DNA of 64,000 nucleotides from Anaerolineales bacterium (GCA_028278545.1 JANQED010000151.1:35146-99145); one strand, 5' to 3'; positions 47,556-56,714 are shown, numbered from the stretch's first letter. Notes: a model not told the origin generated them from the sequence alone. Numbers and translations: made by a program.

Positions 47556-48557
47556 TTGAGCACCATTACCCACCGTCAACGCCTCGAGATTTGTCTGTCC
47601 GGTGAGAAGCCGGATCGCCCGCCGGTAGCGTTGTGGCGGCATTTTCCCGTCGATGACCAGACTCCCGAGGGGTTGGCTGCTGCGACCCTTAACTTTCAGC
47701 ATCTTTACGATTTTGACTTTGTCAAAGTGACCCCGGCATCATCTTTTTGTCTGCTTGATTGGGGTAGCCGGGATGAGTGGCGCGGCGCAGCTGAGGGGAC
47801 GCGCGCTTACACCTATCGCGTGATCCGGCAGCCCGAGGATTGGACTCGCCTCCAGGCCGTGGACCCCGCGCGCGGGAGTCTGGGTGCCCAGTTGAAGTGT
47901 CTCTCTATCATAGAAGCAGAGCTGGGCCCCAACACGCCCATCATCCAAACGATTTTCAGCCCCCTGGCCCAGGCCAAGAACCTGGTTGGTGGGGAGCAGT
48001 TGCTGGTGCACATGCGCCGTTATCCCCAGGCGTTACATGAGGGCCTCAAGAGCATCACCGCGACGACCCAGCGTTTTGTGGAAGCCGCGCTCGAGACCGG
48101 AATCGCTGGAGTGTTCTACGCCATCCAACATGCCCAATACAGCCTGCTGTCGGAGGGTGAGTTTGCCGCCTTCTGTCTGCCTTATGAGTTGCAGGTGCTG
48201 GATGCCGTGAGGGCAGCACCGGGGGCCTGGTTCAATTTGCTGCACCTGCATGGTCAGGAGGTCATGTTCGAGCAGGTTTTGGATTTCCCCGTGCAGGCCA
48301 TCAACTGGCACGACCGAGAGACCGCGCCGTCCCTGGCGGAGGGGATGACCCGCTTCCCCGGTGTGGTGTGTGGCGGTTTGCGCCGTCATGAAAGTATGGT
48401 GCTGGGTACGCCTGAATCCGTGGCCGAGGAGGCCGAAGACGCTATCCAGGCTACAAATGGCGAGCGCTTCATCCTGGGCACGGGCTGCGTCACCCCCACC
48501 ATTGCTCCCCACGCCAACATCCTGGCCGCGCGGCAGAGCGTGGAGACCACCCATTGA
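47556..48557 (+). CDS. Uroporphyrinogen decarboxylase family protein
   Basis: HRQRLEICLSGEKPDRPPVALWRHFP...HLHGQEVMFEQVLDFPVQAINWHDRE...FILGTGCVTPTIAPHANILAARQSVE. Confidence 0.85.
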   Translation: MSTITHRQRLEICLSGEKPDRPPVALWRHFPVDDQTPEGLAAATLNFQHLYDFDFVKVTPASSFCLLDWGSRDEWRGAAEGTRAYTYRVIRQPEDWTRLQAVDPARGSLGAQLKCLSIIEAELGPNTPIIQTIFSPLAQAKNLVGGEQLLVHMRRYPQALHEGLKSITATTQRFVEAALETGIAGVFYAIQHAQYSLLSEGEFAAFCLPYELQVLDAVRAAPGAWFNLLHLHGQEVMFEQVLDFPVQAINWHDRETAPSLAEGMTRFPGVVCGGLRRHESMVLGTPESVAEEAEDAIQATNGERFILGTGCVTPTIAPHANILAARQSVETTH

Positions 48558-48572
48558 TCGTTGGGGTCAACG

Positions 48573-49133
48573 GTGAGCACATTACGCGTCATCGCCGGAT
48601 CGGCTCGGGGGCAGAAGCTTAACGCCGTTCCCGGTGACATCACCAGGCCCATCACTGATCGCGTCAAAGAGGCGTTGTTCAACATCATCGGTGCCGACAT
48701 TCAGGACGCGGTGCTGCTCGATCTTTTCGCCGGGACTGGCGCCGTGGGAATCGAGGCGCTCAGCCGGGGGGCTAAATGGGTGCGTTTCGTCGACCGCCAC
48801 CATCAAGCCGTCGAGACGGTGCATTCTAATCTGGGCAGTACCCGACTCGCAGACCGGGCCGAAGTTCTCCACATGGATGCTTTCCTGGCCCTAGAGCAGC
48901 AGATCGACTGTACCTTTGATTACCTTTACATCGCCCCGCCGCAGTACAAAGGGTTGTGGAAGAAGGCCTTGCAGGAAGTGGATGCGCGCCCCGAATGGCT
49001 GACCGAGTACGCCTGGGTGATCATGCAGATCGACCCTTTAGAGCTAGAGCCGGTCGAATTACGCAATCTGCAAGAGTTTGATCAGAGGCGTTATGGCAGC
49101 ACCTTGTTGGTCTTCTATGTTTTGCCCTGCTAA
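48573..49133 (+). CDS. rsmD: RsmD-like 16S rRNA (guanine966-N2)-methyltransferase (GTG start)
   Basis: STLRVIAGSARGQKLNAVPGDITRPITDRVKEALFNIIGADIQDAVLLDLFAGTGAVGIEALSRGAKWVRFVD. Confidence 0.9.
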   Translation: MSTLRVIAGSARGQKLNAVPGDITRPITDRVKEALFNIIGADIQDAVLLDLFAGTGAVGIEALSRGAKWVRFVDRHHQAVETVHSNLGSTRLADRAEVLHMDAFLALEQQIDCTFDYLYIAPPQYKGLWKKALQEVDARPEWLTEYAWVIMQIDPLELEPVELRNLQEFDQRRYGSTLLVFYVLPC

Positions 49134-49168
49134 TTCGACGATATTTTTACTTCTTGCTAACTCATTGC

Positions 49169-49672
49169 TTACTCACCAAAGCTAATATTGAGTTGATTCT
49201 CTTGGTCGTAAGCGTACGAGATCGAGAGCGGAGGGTCGGTTCTTTTGAAGGCAAGTACCTTGGGGAGCAAAATGTACAGATCCTCCACCAGGGGATATTT
49301 TTGGATATCTTTGATCGGGATCCATTCAACCAAACCCTCGGAAGAAGGTTGCGGATCGCCACTGGGACTCTCCCCTCGATATAAAAAGATCCCAATCCCA
49401 GGACTGGCCCCTGTGTCGATGGTGATCGTCCCGCACAACCACAGATTTTCAACTTCCAGGCCCGTTTCCTCCCTCAGTTCTCGTCGGGCAGCCGAGAGCG
49501 GGTCTTCCCCTTGTTCTACGTGCCCTCCGATGCCGTTGTAGCGATTAGCCCATAAAGGCTTGTCCGCTGCCCCTTTGATCAACAAAACAGAATCCCCGCG
49601 CGTCAGGAAAATCAACGTGCGGGGAATGAGTGTGTAGCGGTCTTGAGTTGCGCCTTGATCAGAGGAAGGCAT
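49169..49672 (-). CDS. NUDIX hydrolase
   Basis: YNGIGGHVEQGEDPLSAARRELREETGLEV (Nudix box GX5EX7REUXEEXGU). Confidence 0.93.
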   Translation of the reverse strand: MPSSDQGATQDRYTLIPRTLIFLTRGDSVLLIKGAADKPLWANRYNGIGGHVEQGEDPLSAARRELREETGLEVENLWLCGTITIDTGASPGIGIFLYRGESPSGDPQPSSEGLVEWIPIKDIQKYPLVEDLYILLPKVLAFKRTDPPLSISYAYDQENQLNISFGE

Positions 49673-49691
49673 GGCTGTCCGTTTGTTTAGA

Positions 49692-50642
49692 TTATGCTGC
49701 GAGCAAGGCTCTAACTTCCTCCAATTGTCCGGCGCTGCCCAGATATACGTTCTTCTCGGCGATGAACTTGGCGTATTCAGTCATAAAGACCTTTCCCGGC
49801 GGGCGCAGGTCGAAGTTCTCGGGCTTCTCGGTGAAGAACTCGCGGTGTACGCGCGTCCACACCAGGCGGCCATCGGTGTCGATGTTGATTTTGGTCACGC
49901 CGAGTTGGGAGGCGCGCTTGAATTGACCGGCGTCCACGCCCTTAGCGCCTTGCAGGTTTCCGCCGGCCTGGTTGATGCGGGCGACTTCCTCTTGCGGAAC
50001 AGAACTGCTGCCGTGCATCACGAGCGGAAAGCCAGGCAGGCGCTTCTGGATTTCCTCCAGCACGTTGAAATGCAGCCCTTGCGTGCCTGAGAACTTGAAG
50101 GCTCCGTGGCTGGTGCCGATGGCGCAGGCCAGGGAGTCGCAGCCGGTGCGCTCGACGAATTCGAGGGCCTGGTCGGGATCGGTCAGTTTAGCATCTGCCT
50201 CATCAACCTGGATATGCTCTTCGACGCCGCCCAGTTGTCCTAACTCCGCTTCGACAACGACCCCTTTGGCGTGGGCATAATCGACCACTCGCTTGGTGAT
50301 GGCGATGTTCTCCTCGAACTCCTCGTGGCTGGCGTCGATCATCACCGAACTGTAGAAGCCGCTGTCGATGCAGTCGTAGCAGGTTTCTTCGTCGCCGTGG
50401 TCCAGGTGTACGGCGAAGATGGCTTCCGGGAAGATTTCGTCTGCGCTGCGGATCAATCCCTCCAGCATGGTTTTGTGGGTATAGGATCGTGCCCCTTTGC
50501 TGATCTGGAGGATAAACGGGGCCTGGCTTTCTATATTGCCCCGGAACAACCCCATTGTCTGTTCCAGGTTGTTGATATTGTATGCGCCGATGGCGTATTT
50601 TCCATAAGCGGCTTCAAATAATTTCTTGGTTGTGACGATCAT
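49692..50642 (-). CDS. fba: Class II fructose-bisphosphate aldolase
   Basis: YAIGAYNINNLEQTMGLFRG...FAVHLDHGDEETCYDCIDSGFYSSVMIDASH...VVEAELGQLGG...PLVMHGSSSVP. Confidence 0.94.
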   Translation of the reverse strand: MIVTTKKLFEAAYGKYAIGAYNINNLEQTMGLFRGNIESQAPFILQISKGARSYTHKTMLEGLIRSADEIFPEAIFAVHLDHGDEETCYDCIDSGFYSSVMIDASHEEFEENIAITKRVVDYAHAKGVVVEAELGQLGGVEEHIQVDEADAKLTDPDQALEFVERTGCDSLACAIGTSHGAFKFSGTQGLHFNVLEEIQKRLPGFPLVMHGSSSVPQEEVARINQAGGNLQGAKGVDAGQFKRASQLGVTKINIDTDGRLVWTRVHREFFTEKPENFDLRPPGKVFMTEYAKFIAEKNVYLGSAGQLEEVRALLAA

Positions 50643-50909
50643 TTCAGAACTCCTTGAGTGCGGTCATCTCTCAGCGATGCTTGGCAATTAATCCACGGTA
50701 TTATAATTCAAAAAGCGCTGGTGTCCTGCTGGGATTGCCAAACTTGGAGCATATCATTCTTATATATCTCTATCCCTTTTCCTGCAACACCCGCTGACCT
50801 GAATCGTATATGGAAGTGAGAGTCGTTCGTTGCCTTTTGGATGCTCCGCGACTATAATCAAGTTCCGTGAACGCCTTTTGTGAGTTGTGTGAAACTCGAG
50901 GAGGAAAAA

Positions 50910-51425
50910 ATGTCCGATTTGTTTGAGAAAGTCACTGGTGACCAGGATGTTTTTAAGAGGATAGCCAGTAAAATCCCGGGTTTTAGTGGCTATGTCGAAC
51001 GGCAGAACCGACGCGCAGCGGACAAGTTGCTGCGCGAGACCCTGGCGGATCGATTCGAGGAGCTGTACCAACGCATTTCCGCAGTCCAGGCGGATTTCGT
51101 CAGTCAGGGCGATATTGCCTATGTCGATGACCTGGAGAAAGCTGCCCTTAAGGTGCGTACATTCATCGACAAAGTGCGCAGGGCATCTTATGGTTACTCT
51201 GGCTTCTTCGATGCTGTCAAGATTAATGAAGAAGAACTGGCCCGTGTCTATCAATACGATAGTGCCATGCTCGATTTTGCCGAAAGCGTGAACCGCGCTA
51301 TCGACAATGTCGAGGCTTCTGTAGATAGTGATGGACTCCCGGCCGCGATCCGCAATCTGGTGAGCACTGCGCAAGAATGTTTGGATGTTTTCAACCGCCG
51401 CGACGAGGTGATGACTCAAGGATGA
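50910..51425 (+). CDS. Hypothetical helical protein upstream of SPFH-HTH gene
   Basis: MSDLFEKVTGDQDVFKRIASKIPGFSGYVERQNRRAADKLLRETLADRFEELYQRISAVQADFV; SD GAGGAGG upstream. Confidence 0.7.
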   Translation: MSDLFEKVTGDQDVFKRIASKIPGFSGYVERQNRRAADKLLRETLADRFEELYQRISAVQADFVSQGDIAYVDDLEKAALKVRTFIDKVRRASYGYSGFFDAVKINEEELARVYQYDSAMLDFAESVNRAIDNVEASVDSDGLPAAIRNLVSTAQECLDVFNRRDEVMTQG

Positions 51426-51462
51426 AGACGCTAGATGGATATGAAAATTTGGAGGATGAGTA

Positions 51463-52509
51463 ATGGCTAGAATTTTCGATGTTATTGAATATGCAGATGA
51501 GATGCGTGATCGCCTCGTGCAACGTTTCCCTGAAAAAGGCTCTGGTGATTTCCGCATTGGTTCGCAGGTGATCGTGCGTGAGTCTCAATCGGCGGTTTTC
51601 TTCCGGGATGGGCAGGCCCTGGATGTCTTTGGCCCTGGCCGGCACACCATCGCGACGGCCAACATCCCCCGGCTGATCGACTTCATCGGCAAGGCCTTCG
51701 GCAACCGTACTCCCTTCACCGCTGAGGTCTATTACGTCTCCATGCGCGAGTTCGTCGATAAGAAATGGGGCACTCCCCAGCCGATCATTGTCCGCAACCC
51801 GGGGATGGGGCTGGGCGTCGCACTTTTACAGGGTTTTGGCACATACAGTTTCCAGGTCTCCGACCCGCAGCAATTCGTCACCCAAATTGTCGGCTCTCTC
51901 GGCGCTTATCGCACCAGCGAGATCGAGGATCGTCTGCGCGGCGTGTTGCTCTCCGATTTGACCGACCTGTTGGGAGAGACCGCCGCGGAACACAGCGTGG
52001 TTGACCTGATTGGCCTGGTCAACGAGATGAGCGCTGGCGTGCGCGCCAAAGCCCAGGATCATTTCAACTCCTTAGGGCTGACGCTGAAATCTTTTGTCAT
52101 TTCCAACCTCAAGCCCTCCGAGAAGTCCGCCGAGGAGCTGCGCAATATGGGAATGCTGGATATGAACACCTACACCCAGTTGCAGGCGGCTGATGCGATG
52201 CTGGCGGCTGCCGAAAATCCCAGCGGTGGCGCGGGCCTGACGGCTGGCATCGGTGCCGGTTTAGGGGTGGGCAACGTGCTTCAGCAGTCGCTGCAAGGCA
52301 TGACCGGTGCACAGGGCCAGCAGGCGGCAGCCGGAGCTCCCGCAGGTGGCATGCCTGAAGTGATGACCCCGGCGGAAGCAGCCGGCTTCCTCAAGGTCGC
52401 CGAGGAGGATGTCGTCGCGGCGATAGAGGCAGGCGATCTCAAAGCCAAGAAACTTGGCAGTGCCTACCGCATCAGCAAGAAGTCCCTGGAAGATTTCTTG
52501 AGCGGATAG
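51463..52509 (+). CDS. SPFH/band-7 domain protein (YdjI/virion-core-like) with C-terminal excisionase-type HTH
   Basis: SQSAVFFRDGQALDVFGPGRHTIATANIP...KKWGTPQPIIVRNPG...; C-terminal MTPAEAAGFLKVAEEDVVAAIEAGDLKAKKLGSAYRISKKSLEDFLSG. Confidence 0.85.
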   Translation: MARIFDVIEYADEMRDRLVQRFPEKGSGDFRIGSQVIVRESQSAVFFRDGQALDVFGPGRHTIATANIPRLIDFIGKAFGNRTPFTAEVYYVSMREFVDKKWGTPQPIIVRNPGMGLGVALLQGFGTYSFQVSDPQQFVTQIVGSLGAYRTSEIEDRLRGVLLSDLTDLLGETAAEHSVVDLIGLVNEMSAGVRAKAQDHFNSLGLTLKSFVISNLKPSEKSAEELRNMGMLDMNTYTQLQAADAMLAAAENPSGGAGLTAGIGAGLGVGNVLQQSLQGMTGAQGQQAAAGAPAGGMPEVMTPAEAAGFLKVAEEDVVAAIEAGDLKAKKLGSAYRISKKSLEDFLSG

Positions 52510-52537
52510 AATTTATTCAAAAGGGAAAGAAAAAGAT

Positions 52538-52575
52538 GGGTGCAACCAGCACGGCGCGTTGGTTGCACCCTTTTT
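52538..52575. terminator. Hairpin GGGTGCAACCA/TGGTTGCACCC + TTTTT between convergent genes
   Basis: Perfect 11-bp stem with T-run. Confidence 0.85.
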
Positions 52576-53273
52576 CATTGTTCCCCCAGCGCGTCTTTGA
52601 TAACTTGCACATCCGTTGCCGAGACGGGTTTTTCCTTGGCAACTTTGCGCAGATGATCCTTCAGCTTTTTGGCAGACAGGGTTGGCGTAGGGGCCTCATC
52701 GGCCTGTATGTCCACCTCGGGGTGGGTGAACACCAGGGCTGCCTCAATCGGGGGGACCGCGTAATCCTCAGGCAAAAGCTTCTTCAATTGGCGTCTCAGG
52801 GCATCTGTCTCTGAAGCGATCTCGAACTCTGGGCGTCCCAAGCCCTCTTGGGCGAAGAGGGCCAAATAAGCCCCCAGGATACCCCCGCCGCGTTTGCGCC
52901 AGCGCTTCCTGGTGTATTTGATCGTGCCGCGCTGGTGCTTGGGGATCAGCACCCACAGGCCCGCAGGCCCCACCAGCACATGGGAAGCGCGCGTAGTGTA
53001 GTGATACAGGCTGTATTGCTTGCCGAACCCTTTCAGGGCCGCGTCGATTTGTTGATCGGGGCGCGGGCTGCGTCCCCAGCGGTTGGTGTAGTAAATGCCC
53101 ATCTGCGAAAGGATGAAGCCCACCAACAATGCCGAGAGCGACAGGCCGATCTGTTCAGGCTGCCGGAAGGTGATGAACATGCCGGCCCCTAAAATGGCCA
53201 GGCTGACGATGCTGACTACCCTGCCAATCATCGCGTTGCGTTTGATCAGTTTCTCATTGCGGATGATATTCAT
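52575..53273 (-). CDS. Membrane protein with NERD-like (nuclease-related) domain
   Basis: Two TM segments, then DAALKGFGKQYSLYHYTTRASHVLVGPAGLWVLIPKHQRGTIKYTRKRWRKRGG. Confidence 0.65.
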   Translation of the reverse strand: MNIIRNEKLIKRNAMIGRVVSIVSLAILGAGMFITFRQPEQIGLSLSALLVGFILSQMGIYYTNRWGRSPRPDQQIDAALKGFGKQYSLYHYTTRASHVLVGPAGLWVLIPKHQRGTIKYTRKRWRKRGGGILGAYLALFAQEGLGRPEFEIASETDALRRQLKKLLPEDYAVPPIEAALVFTHPEVDIQADEAPTPTLSAKKLKDHLRKVAKEKPVSATDVQVIKDALGEQ

Positions 53274-53291
53274 TGATGTCTCCCAATCTGT

Positions 53292-53320
53292 GTAGAGACG
53301 CTCCGGCGGAGCGTCTCTAC
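53292..53320. repeat. 29-bp perfect palindrome, copy 2: GTAGAGACGCTCCGGCGGAGCGTCTCTAC
   Basis: Identical to 16367-16395; contains the TAG stop of fabF (53317-53319). Confidence 0.95.
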
Positions 53321-54564
53321 CCGTTATAACGTTTCAAAACCAGGCAGGCGTTCTGCCCGCCCAGGCCAAATGAGTTCGATAAGGCGATATCCACCTGGTG
53401 TGGACGCATTTGGTTGGGCACATAATCCAGGTCGCACTCGGGGTCGGGGTTTTCATAGTTGATCGTCGGGTGCAGGACGTTCTCCTGGATCGACATCACG
53501 CAGGCGATGGCCTCCAGCGTTCCTGAGGCACCCATGGCGTGCCCGATCATCGACTTGGTCGAGTTGACGGGGATCTGGTAAGCCCGCTCGCCGAACACCG
53601 TCTTGATGGCCTTGGTTTCGATAGCCCCGTTTAGTGGGGTGGACGATCCGTGAGCGTTGATGTAATCCACCTCTTCGGGCTGGACGCCGGCATTTGTGAG
53701 TGCCCAGCGCATGGTGCGGATGGCGCCTTCGCCCTCGGGGTGGGGTGCCGCGATATGAAATCCATCTGCCGAGGAGGCATGACCCAACACTTCCGCGTAG
53801 ATCTTCGCACCGCGGCTCAAGGCGTGATCAAGGCTTTCCAAGACCACTGCTCCAGCGCCCTCGGAGAAGACAAAGCCCTCCCGCTTGGCATCGAAAGGAC
53901 GCGAGGCCATTTCGGGTTGATCGTTGTAATTCACTGGCAGCGCTCGCATGGCTGAGAATCCGGCAATCGAGAAATCGCGCACCAGCGCCTCTGTCCCCCC
54001 CGAAATGACCACATCTGCCAGCCCCCGTCGGATGATCTCGGCGCCTTCGCCGATGGATTGGGTTCCTGTCGCGCAGGCGGTGGTGATGGTGGCGTTGGGG
54101 CCTAGGCATTGGAAGCGCAGGGCGATCAGGTGGGCCGATAAGTTGGGGATTCCGCCGGGCAGCACAAAGGGGCTGACTTTCTCCAGGCCCTTTGTTTTCA
54201 ATACTTCAATGCCATCTACAAAGCTGTCCAGGGCGCCGATGGCTGTGCCGAAGAATACACCTGTGCGTTCGGATTCGGGAATTGGCTCTGGCAGCCCGGC
54301 ATCTTCGACAGCTTGCGCGGCGGAGGCCAGGGCGATCTGGGCGGCGCGCGGTATGCGTCGGGCCAGCTTGCGGTCCATGAAATCCTTGGCGTCGAAATCG
54401 GGGATCTCTCCGGCGATCTGGCAGGGCATTTCGCTGGGATCGAACAAAGTGATGCGCCGGACGCCGGATTTTCCGGCCTGGAGGCCCTCCCAAAATTTCT
54501 TGATCGAACTGCCCAGGGGAGTGACTGCTCCCAGGCCGGTGATGACTACTCTGAGGCGGCTCAT
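53317..54564 (-). CDS. fabF: Beta-ketoacyl-ACP synthase II
   Basis: RVVITGLGAVTPLGSSIKKFWEGLQAGKSGVRRIT...ITTACATGTQSIGEGAEIIRRG...HGSSTPLNGAIETKAIKTVFG...NSFGLGGQNACLVLKRY. Confidence 0.96.
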   Translation of the reverse strand: MSRLRVVITGLGAVTPLGSSIKKFWEGLQAGKSGVRRITLFDPSEMPCQIAGEIPDFDAKDFMDRKLARRIPRAAQIALASAAQAVEDAGLPEPIPESERTGVFFGTAIGALDSFVDGIEVLKTKGLEKVSPFVLPGGIPNLSAHLIALRFQCLGPNATITTACATGTQSIGEGAEIIRRGLADVVISGGTEALVRDFSIAGFSAMRALPVNYNDQPEMASRPFDAKREGFVFSEGAGAVVLESLDHALSRGAKIYAEVLGHASSADGFHIAAPHPEGEGAIRTMRWALTNAGVQPEEVDYINAHGSSTPLNGAIETKAIKTVFGERAYQIPVNSTKSMIGHAMGASGTLEAIACVMSIQENVLHPTINYENPDPECDLDYVPNQMRPHQVDIALSNSFGLGGQNACLVLKRYNG

Positions 54565-55577
54565 GCCTGTTCGGTCTCCTTCGATTTCTTGAGCTGTTCC
54601 TGAATGGAATCGCGCAAGGCGTTTAGCAGGTCGGCTTCGACGGCTCTGCGGGCGCCTCGGATGGCGCTGACCAGGGCGCGGGCGTCCGAGCGGCCATGTC
54701 CGACGAAGATCAGCCCATTGATGCCCAACAGCGGCGCAGCGCCTACTTCGCCGGGGTCCATCAATTTCTTCACGCGGCCGAAAGCTGGCTTGGCCAGCAG
54801 TGCGCCGAGGCTGGTTACCGCGCCGCGGGTGAGTTCTGTGCGCAAAGTTTCGATGAGCAGTTTGGCAACGGCCTCGCTGGCCTTGACCAGCACATTGCCG
54901 GTGAAGCCGTCCGTGACCACCACATCGACTTCTCCACCGAAGACTTCTTTGCCCTCCACGTTGCCGATGAAATTGAAGTCCGCGGCTTCCATGATCGGGT
55001 AGGTCGCCTTGACTAGGTCGTTGCCCTTGCCAGCCTCCTCACCGTTGGACAGCAGCCCCACCCGTGGACTCTCCACCCCCAGCACTTTCTCGGCGTAGAT
55101 CGATCCCATGACAGCGAATTGTCGCAGATATTCGGGCTTGCACTCCGTATTCGCCCCGATGTCCAGTATCGCGCAAAACCCGCCTGAGACGGGCAGCATC
55201 ACGGTCAATGCCGGGCGTTTGACGCCCCGGATGCGCCCCAACCGGAAGAGGCCGTTGGCCATTGCGCCGCCGGTGTTCCCCGCGGTGACGAAGGCGTCCC
55301 CCTGACCAGTTTTGAGCAGGTCCATGCCGACGGCCATCGAGTTCAGGGCTTTGCCGCGCGCCGAACGGGCGGGCTTGTCTCCCATCTCCAAGACCTCGGG
55401 AGCGTGGATCAGCTTCACTTTATCCGACCCTCCCAGGGCTTCCAGGCGTGGTTTGATCTGCTCCTCGTGGCCCACCAGCAAGATCTGATCGCCAAATCGC
55501 CCTCCCGCTTCGACGGCAGCCTGGACTTCGGGGTCCGGGTAGTTGTCGCTGCCCATGGCGTCCAAAACGATGCGCAT
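54561..55577 (-). CDS. plsX: Phosphate acyltransferase PlsX
   Basis: MRIVLDAMGSDNYPDPEVQAAVEAG...GNTGGAMANGLFRLGRIRGVKRPAL...NGEEAGKGN; start set at 55577 because longer ORF overlaps the tRNA. Confidence 0.95.
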   Translation of the reverse strand: MRIVLDAMGSDNYPDPEVQAAVEAGGRFGDQILLVGHEEQIKPRLEALGGSDKVKLIHAPEVLEMGDKPARSARGKALNSMAVGMDLLKTGQGDAFVTAGNTGGAMANGLFRLGRIRGVKRPALTVMLPVSGGFCAILDIGANTECKPEYLRQFAVMGSIYAEKVLGVESPRVGLLSNGEEAGKGNDLVKATYPIMEAADFNFIGNVEGKEVFGGEVDVVVTDGFTGNVLVKASEAVAKLLIETLRTELTRGAVTSLGALLAKPAFGRVKKLMDPGEVGAAPLLGINGLIFVGHGRSDARALVSAIRGARRAVEADLLNALRDSIQEQLKKSKETEQA

Positions 55578-55636
55578 TATTCTCTCCTTATTTTTCTTGA
55601 CAATTACAACCCCCTGATTATAATACGGATACTCAG

Positions 55637-55719
55637 GCGCTGGTGCTGGAACTGGCAGACAGGCGTGGTTGAGGGCCACGTGCCCCTAGGGCGTGCGGGT
55701 TCGACCCCCGCCCAGCGCA
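55637..55719 (+). tRNA. tRNA-Leu (anticodon GAG)
   Basis: Acceptor GCGCTGG/CCAGCGC, anticodon arm CGTGG TTGAGGG CCACG, long variable arm, T-loop GGGTTCGACCCCC. Confidence 0.95.
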
Positions 55720-55850
55720 TCTCTCTTTCTCAAAAGCGTACCATTTTTATTTGGCTTTGGATGGGTAGAGCCAAAAGGAGGTGTTGCACGCGATAGACAA
55801 GCTTGCGACAATTCATATAGGGATATCATTTTTAATTAGGAGGAGAGGTC

Positions 55851-56219
55851 ATGGCCGAAGTTAATCAAGCAATGGCGTGGACGTTTGTGCGCGAGGTGCC
55901 GGTTCCCGACGACATCAAGAGCATCCTGATCGAGGGAGAACAGGCGATGTTGGCCTACGCAACCGTACGAGACACTGCAGTGGTCACTAACAAGCGCATC
56001 ATCATCGCCGACAAGCAGGGTCTCACCGGCAAAAAGGTCGAAATTTTTTCCATACCCTTCAAATCTATTGTGATGTATTCTTCAGAAAACGCCGGCAACA
56101 TTCTTGATTTTAATACTGAAATTGAGATCTGGACCTACATAGGCAGTATGAAACTCAAGCTAAAGAAGGGAGTCGATATCCGCAAGCTCGACAAACTGAT
56201 TGCTCAAGGAGTATTGTAA
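55851..56219 (+). CDS. Bacterial PH domain protein
   Basis: ILIEGEQAMLAYATVRDTAVVTNKRIIIADKQGLTGKKVEIFSIPFKSIVMYSSENAGNILDFNTEIEIWT. Confidence 0.88.
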   Translation: MAEVNQAMAWTFVREVPVPDDIKSILIEGEQAMLAYATVRDTAVVTNKRIIIADKQGLTGKKVEIFSIPFKSIVMYSSENAGNILDFNTEIEIWTYIGSMKLKLKKGVDIRKLDKLIAQGVL

Positions 56220-56374
56220 CAATTTTTGCGAGCACTTCTCTGGGTGCTCTGCTAGCCACCTTGGTGCTGCTCCAACCGACTTCCGATAGAGAGTGTCAAT
56301 GGCCTTTAGGCGAATAATCTTTCGCAGGAATAGGTCTCAACGTCACTACCGTTCCCACCTCTGGAGGATACGGA

Positions 56375-56638
56375 ATGTTAGAAAAAGAGATTTTCCTTGA
56401 TAATTATGACAATTCCCCATTTATCGAGATGCGGGAGCGCAATGCGGTAAACAAGGATGCCAAAAATTGTTGGGAATTCAGGGATTGCCCGGACGTCATT
56501 CGGGAGAAGTGCCCGGCTTATGTCTTCGAGTCTGGTCGAGAGTGTTGGATGCTTGCAGAAGATTTCTGTTCCAAGATGCTAAACGGTCATTTTAAGAAGT
56601 GCTTTGATTGTCATTGGTTTAAGAAGTTAAATCCCTGA
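56375..56638 (+). CDS. Cys-rich protein, two-CW-like domain
   Basis: CWEFRDCPDVIREKCPAYVFESGRECWMLAEDFCSKMLNGHFKKCFDCHWFKK. Confidence 0.7.
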   Translation: MLEKEIFLDNYDNSPFIEMRERNAVNKDAKNCWEFRDCPDVIREKCPAYVFESGRECWMLAEDFCSKMLNGHFKKCFDCHWFKKLNP

Positions 56639-56714
56639 CGGTGGGAGTGGATATTTATTCCTCAAAAGACCTTGAACGCCAAACGCCCTGACTTCCTAGT
56701 TGCCTCGCCATAGC

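Noticed and set aside
50760-51557. 265-aa antisense ORF over the helical-protein gene
   Set aside because: Overlaps 50910-51425, which has a good SD and coherent helical protein; antisense translation has no recognisable features.
55578-55679. Extended PlsX ORF start at 55679
   Set aside because: Extension overlaps tRNA-Leu; the conserved MRIVLDAMGSDNYPDPE start at 55577 is the expected N-terminus.
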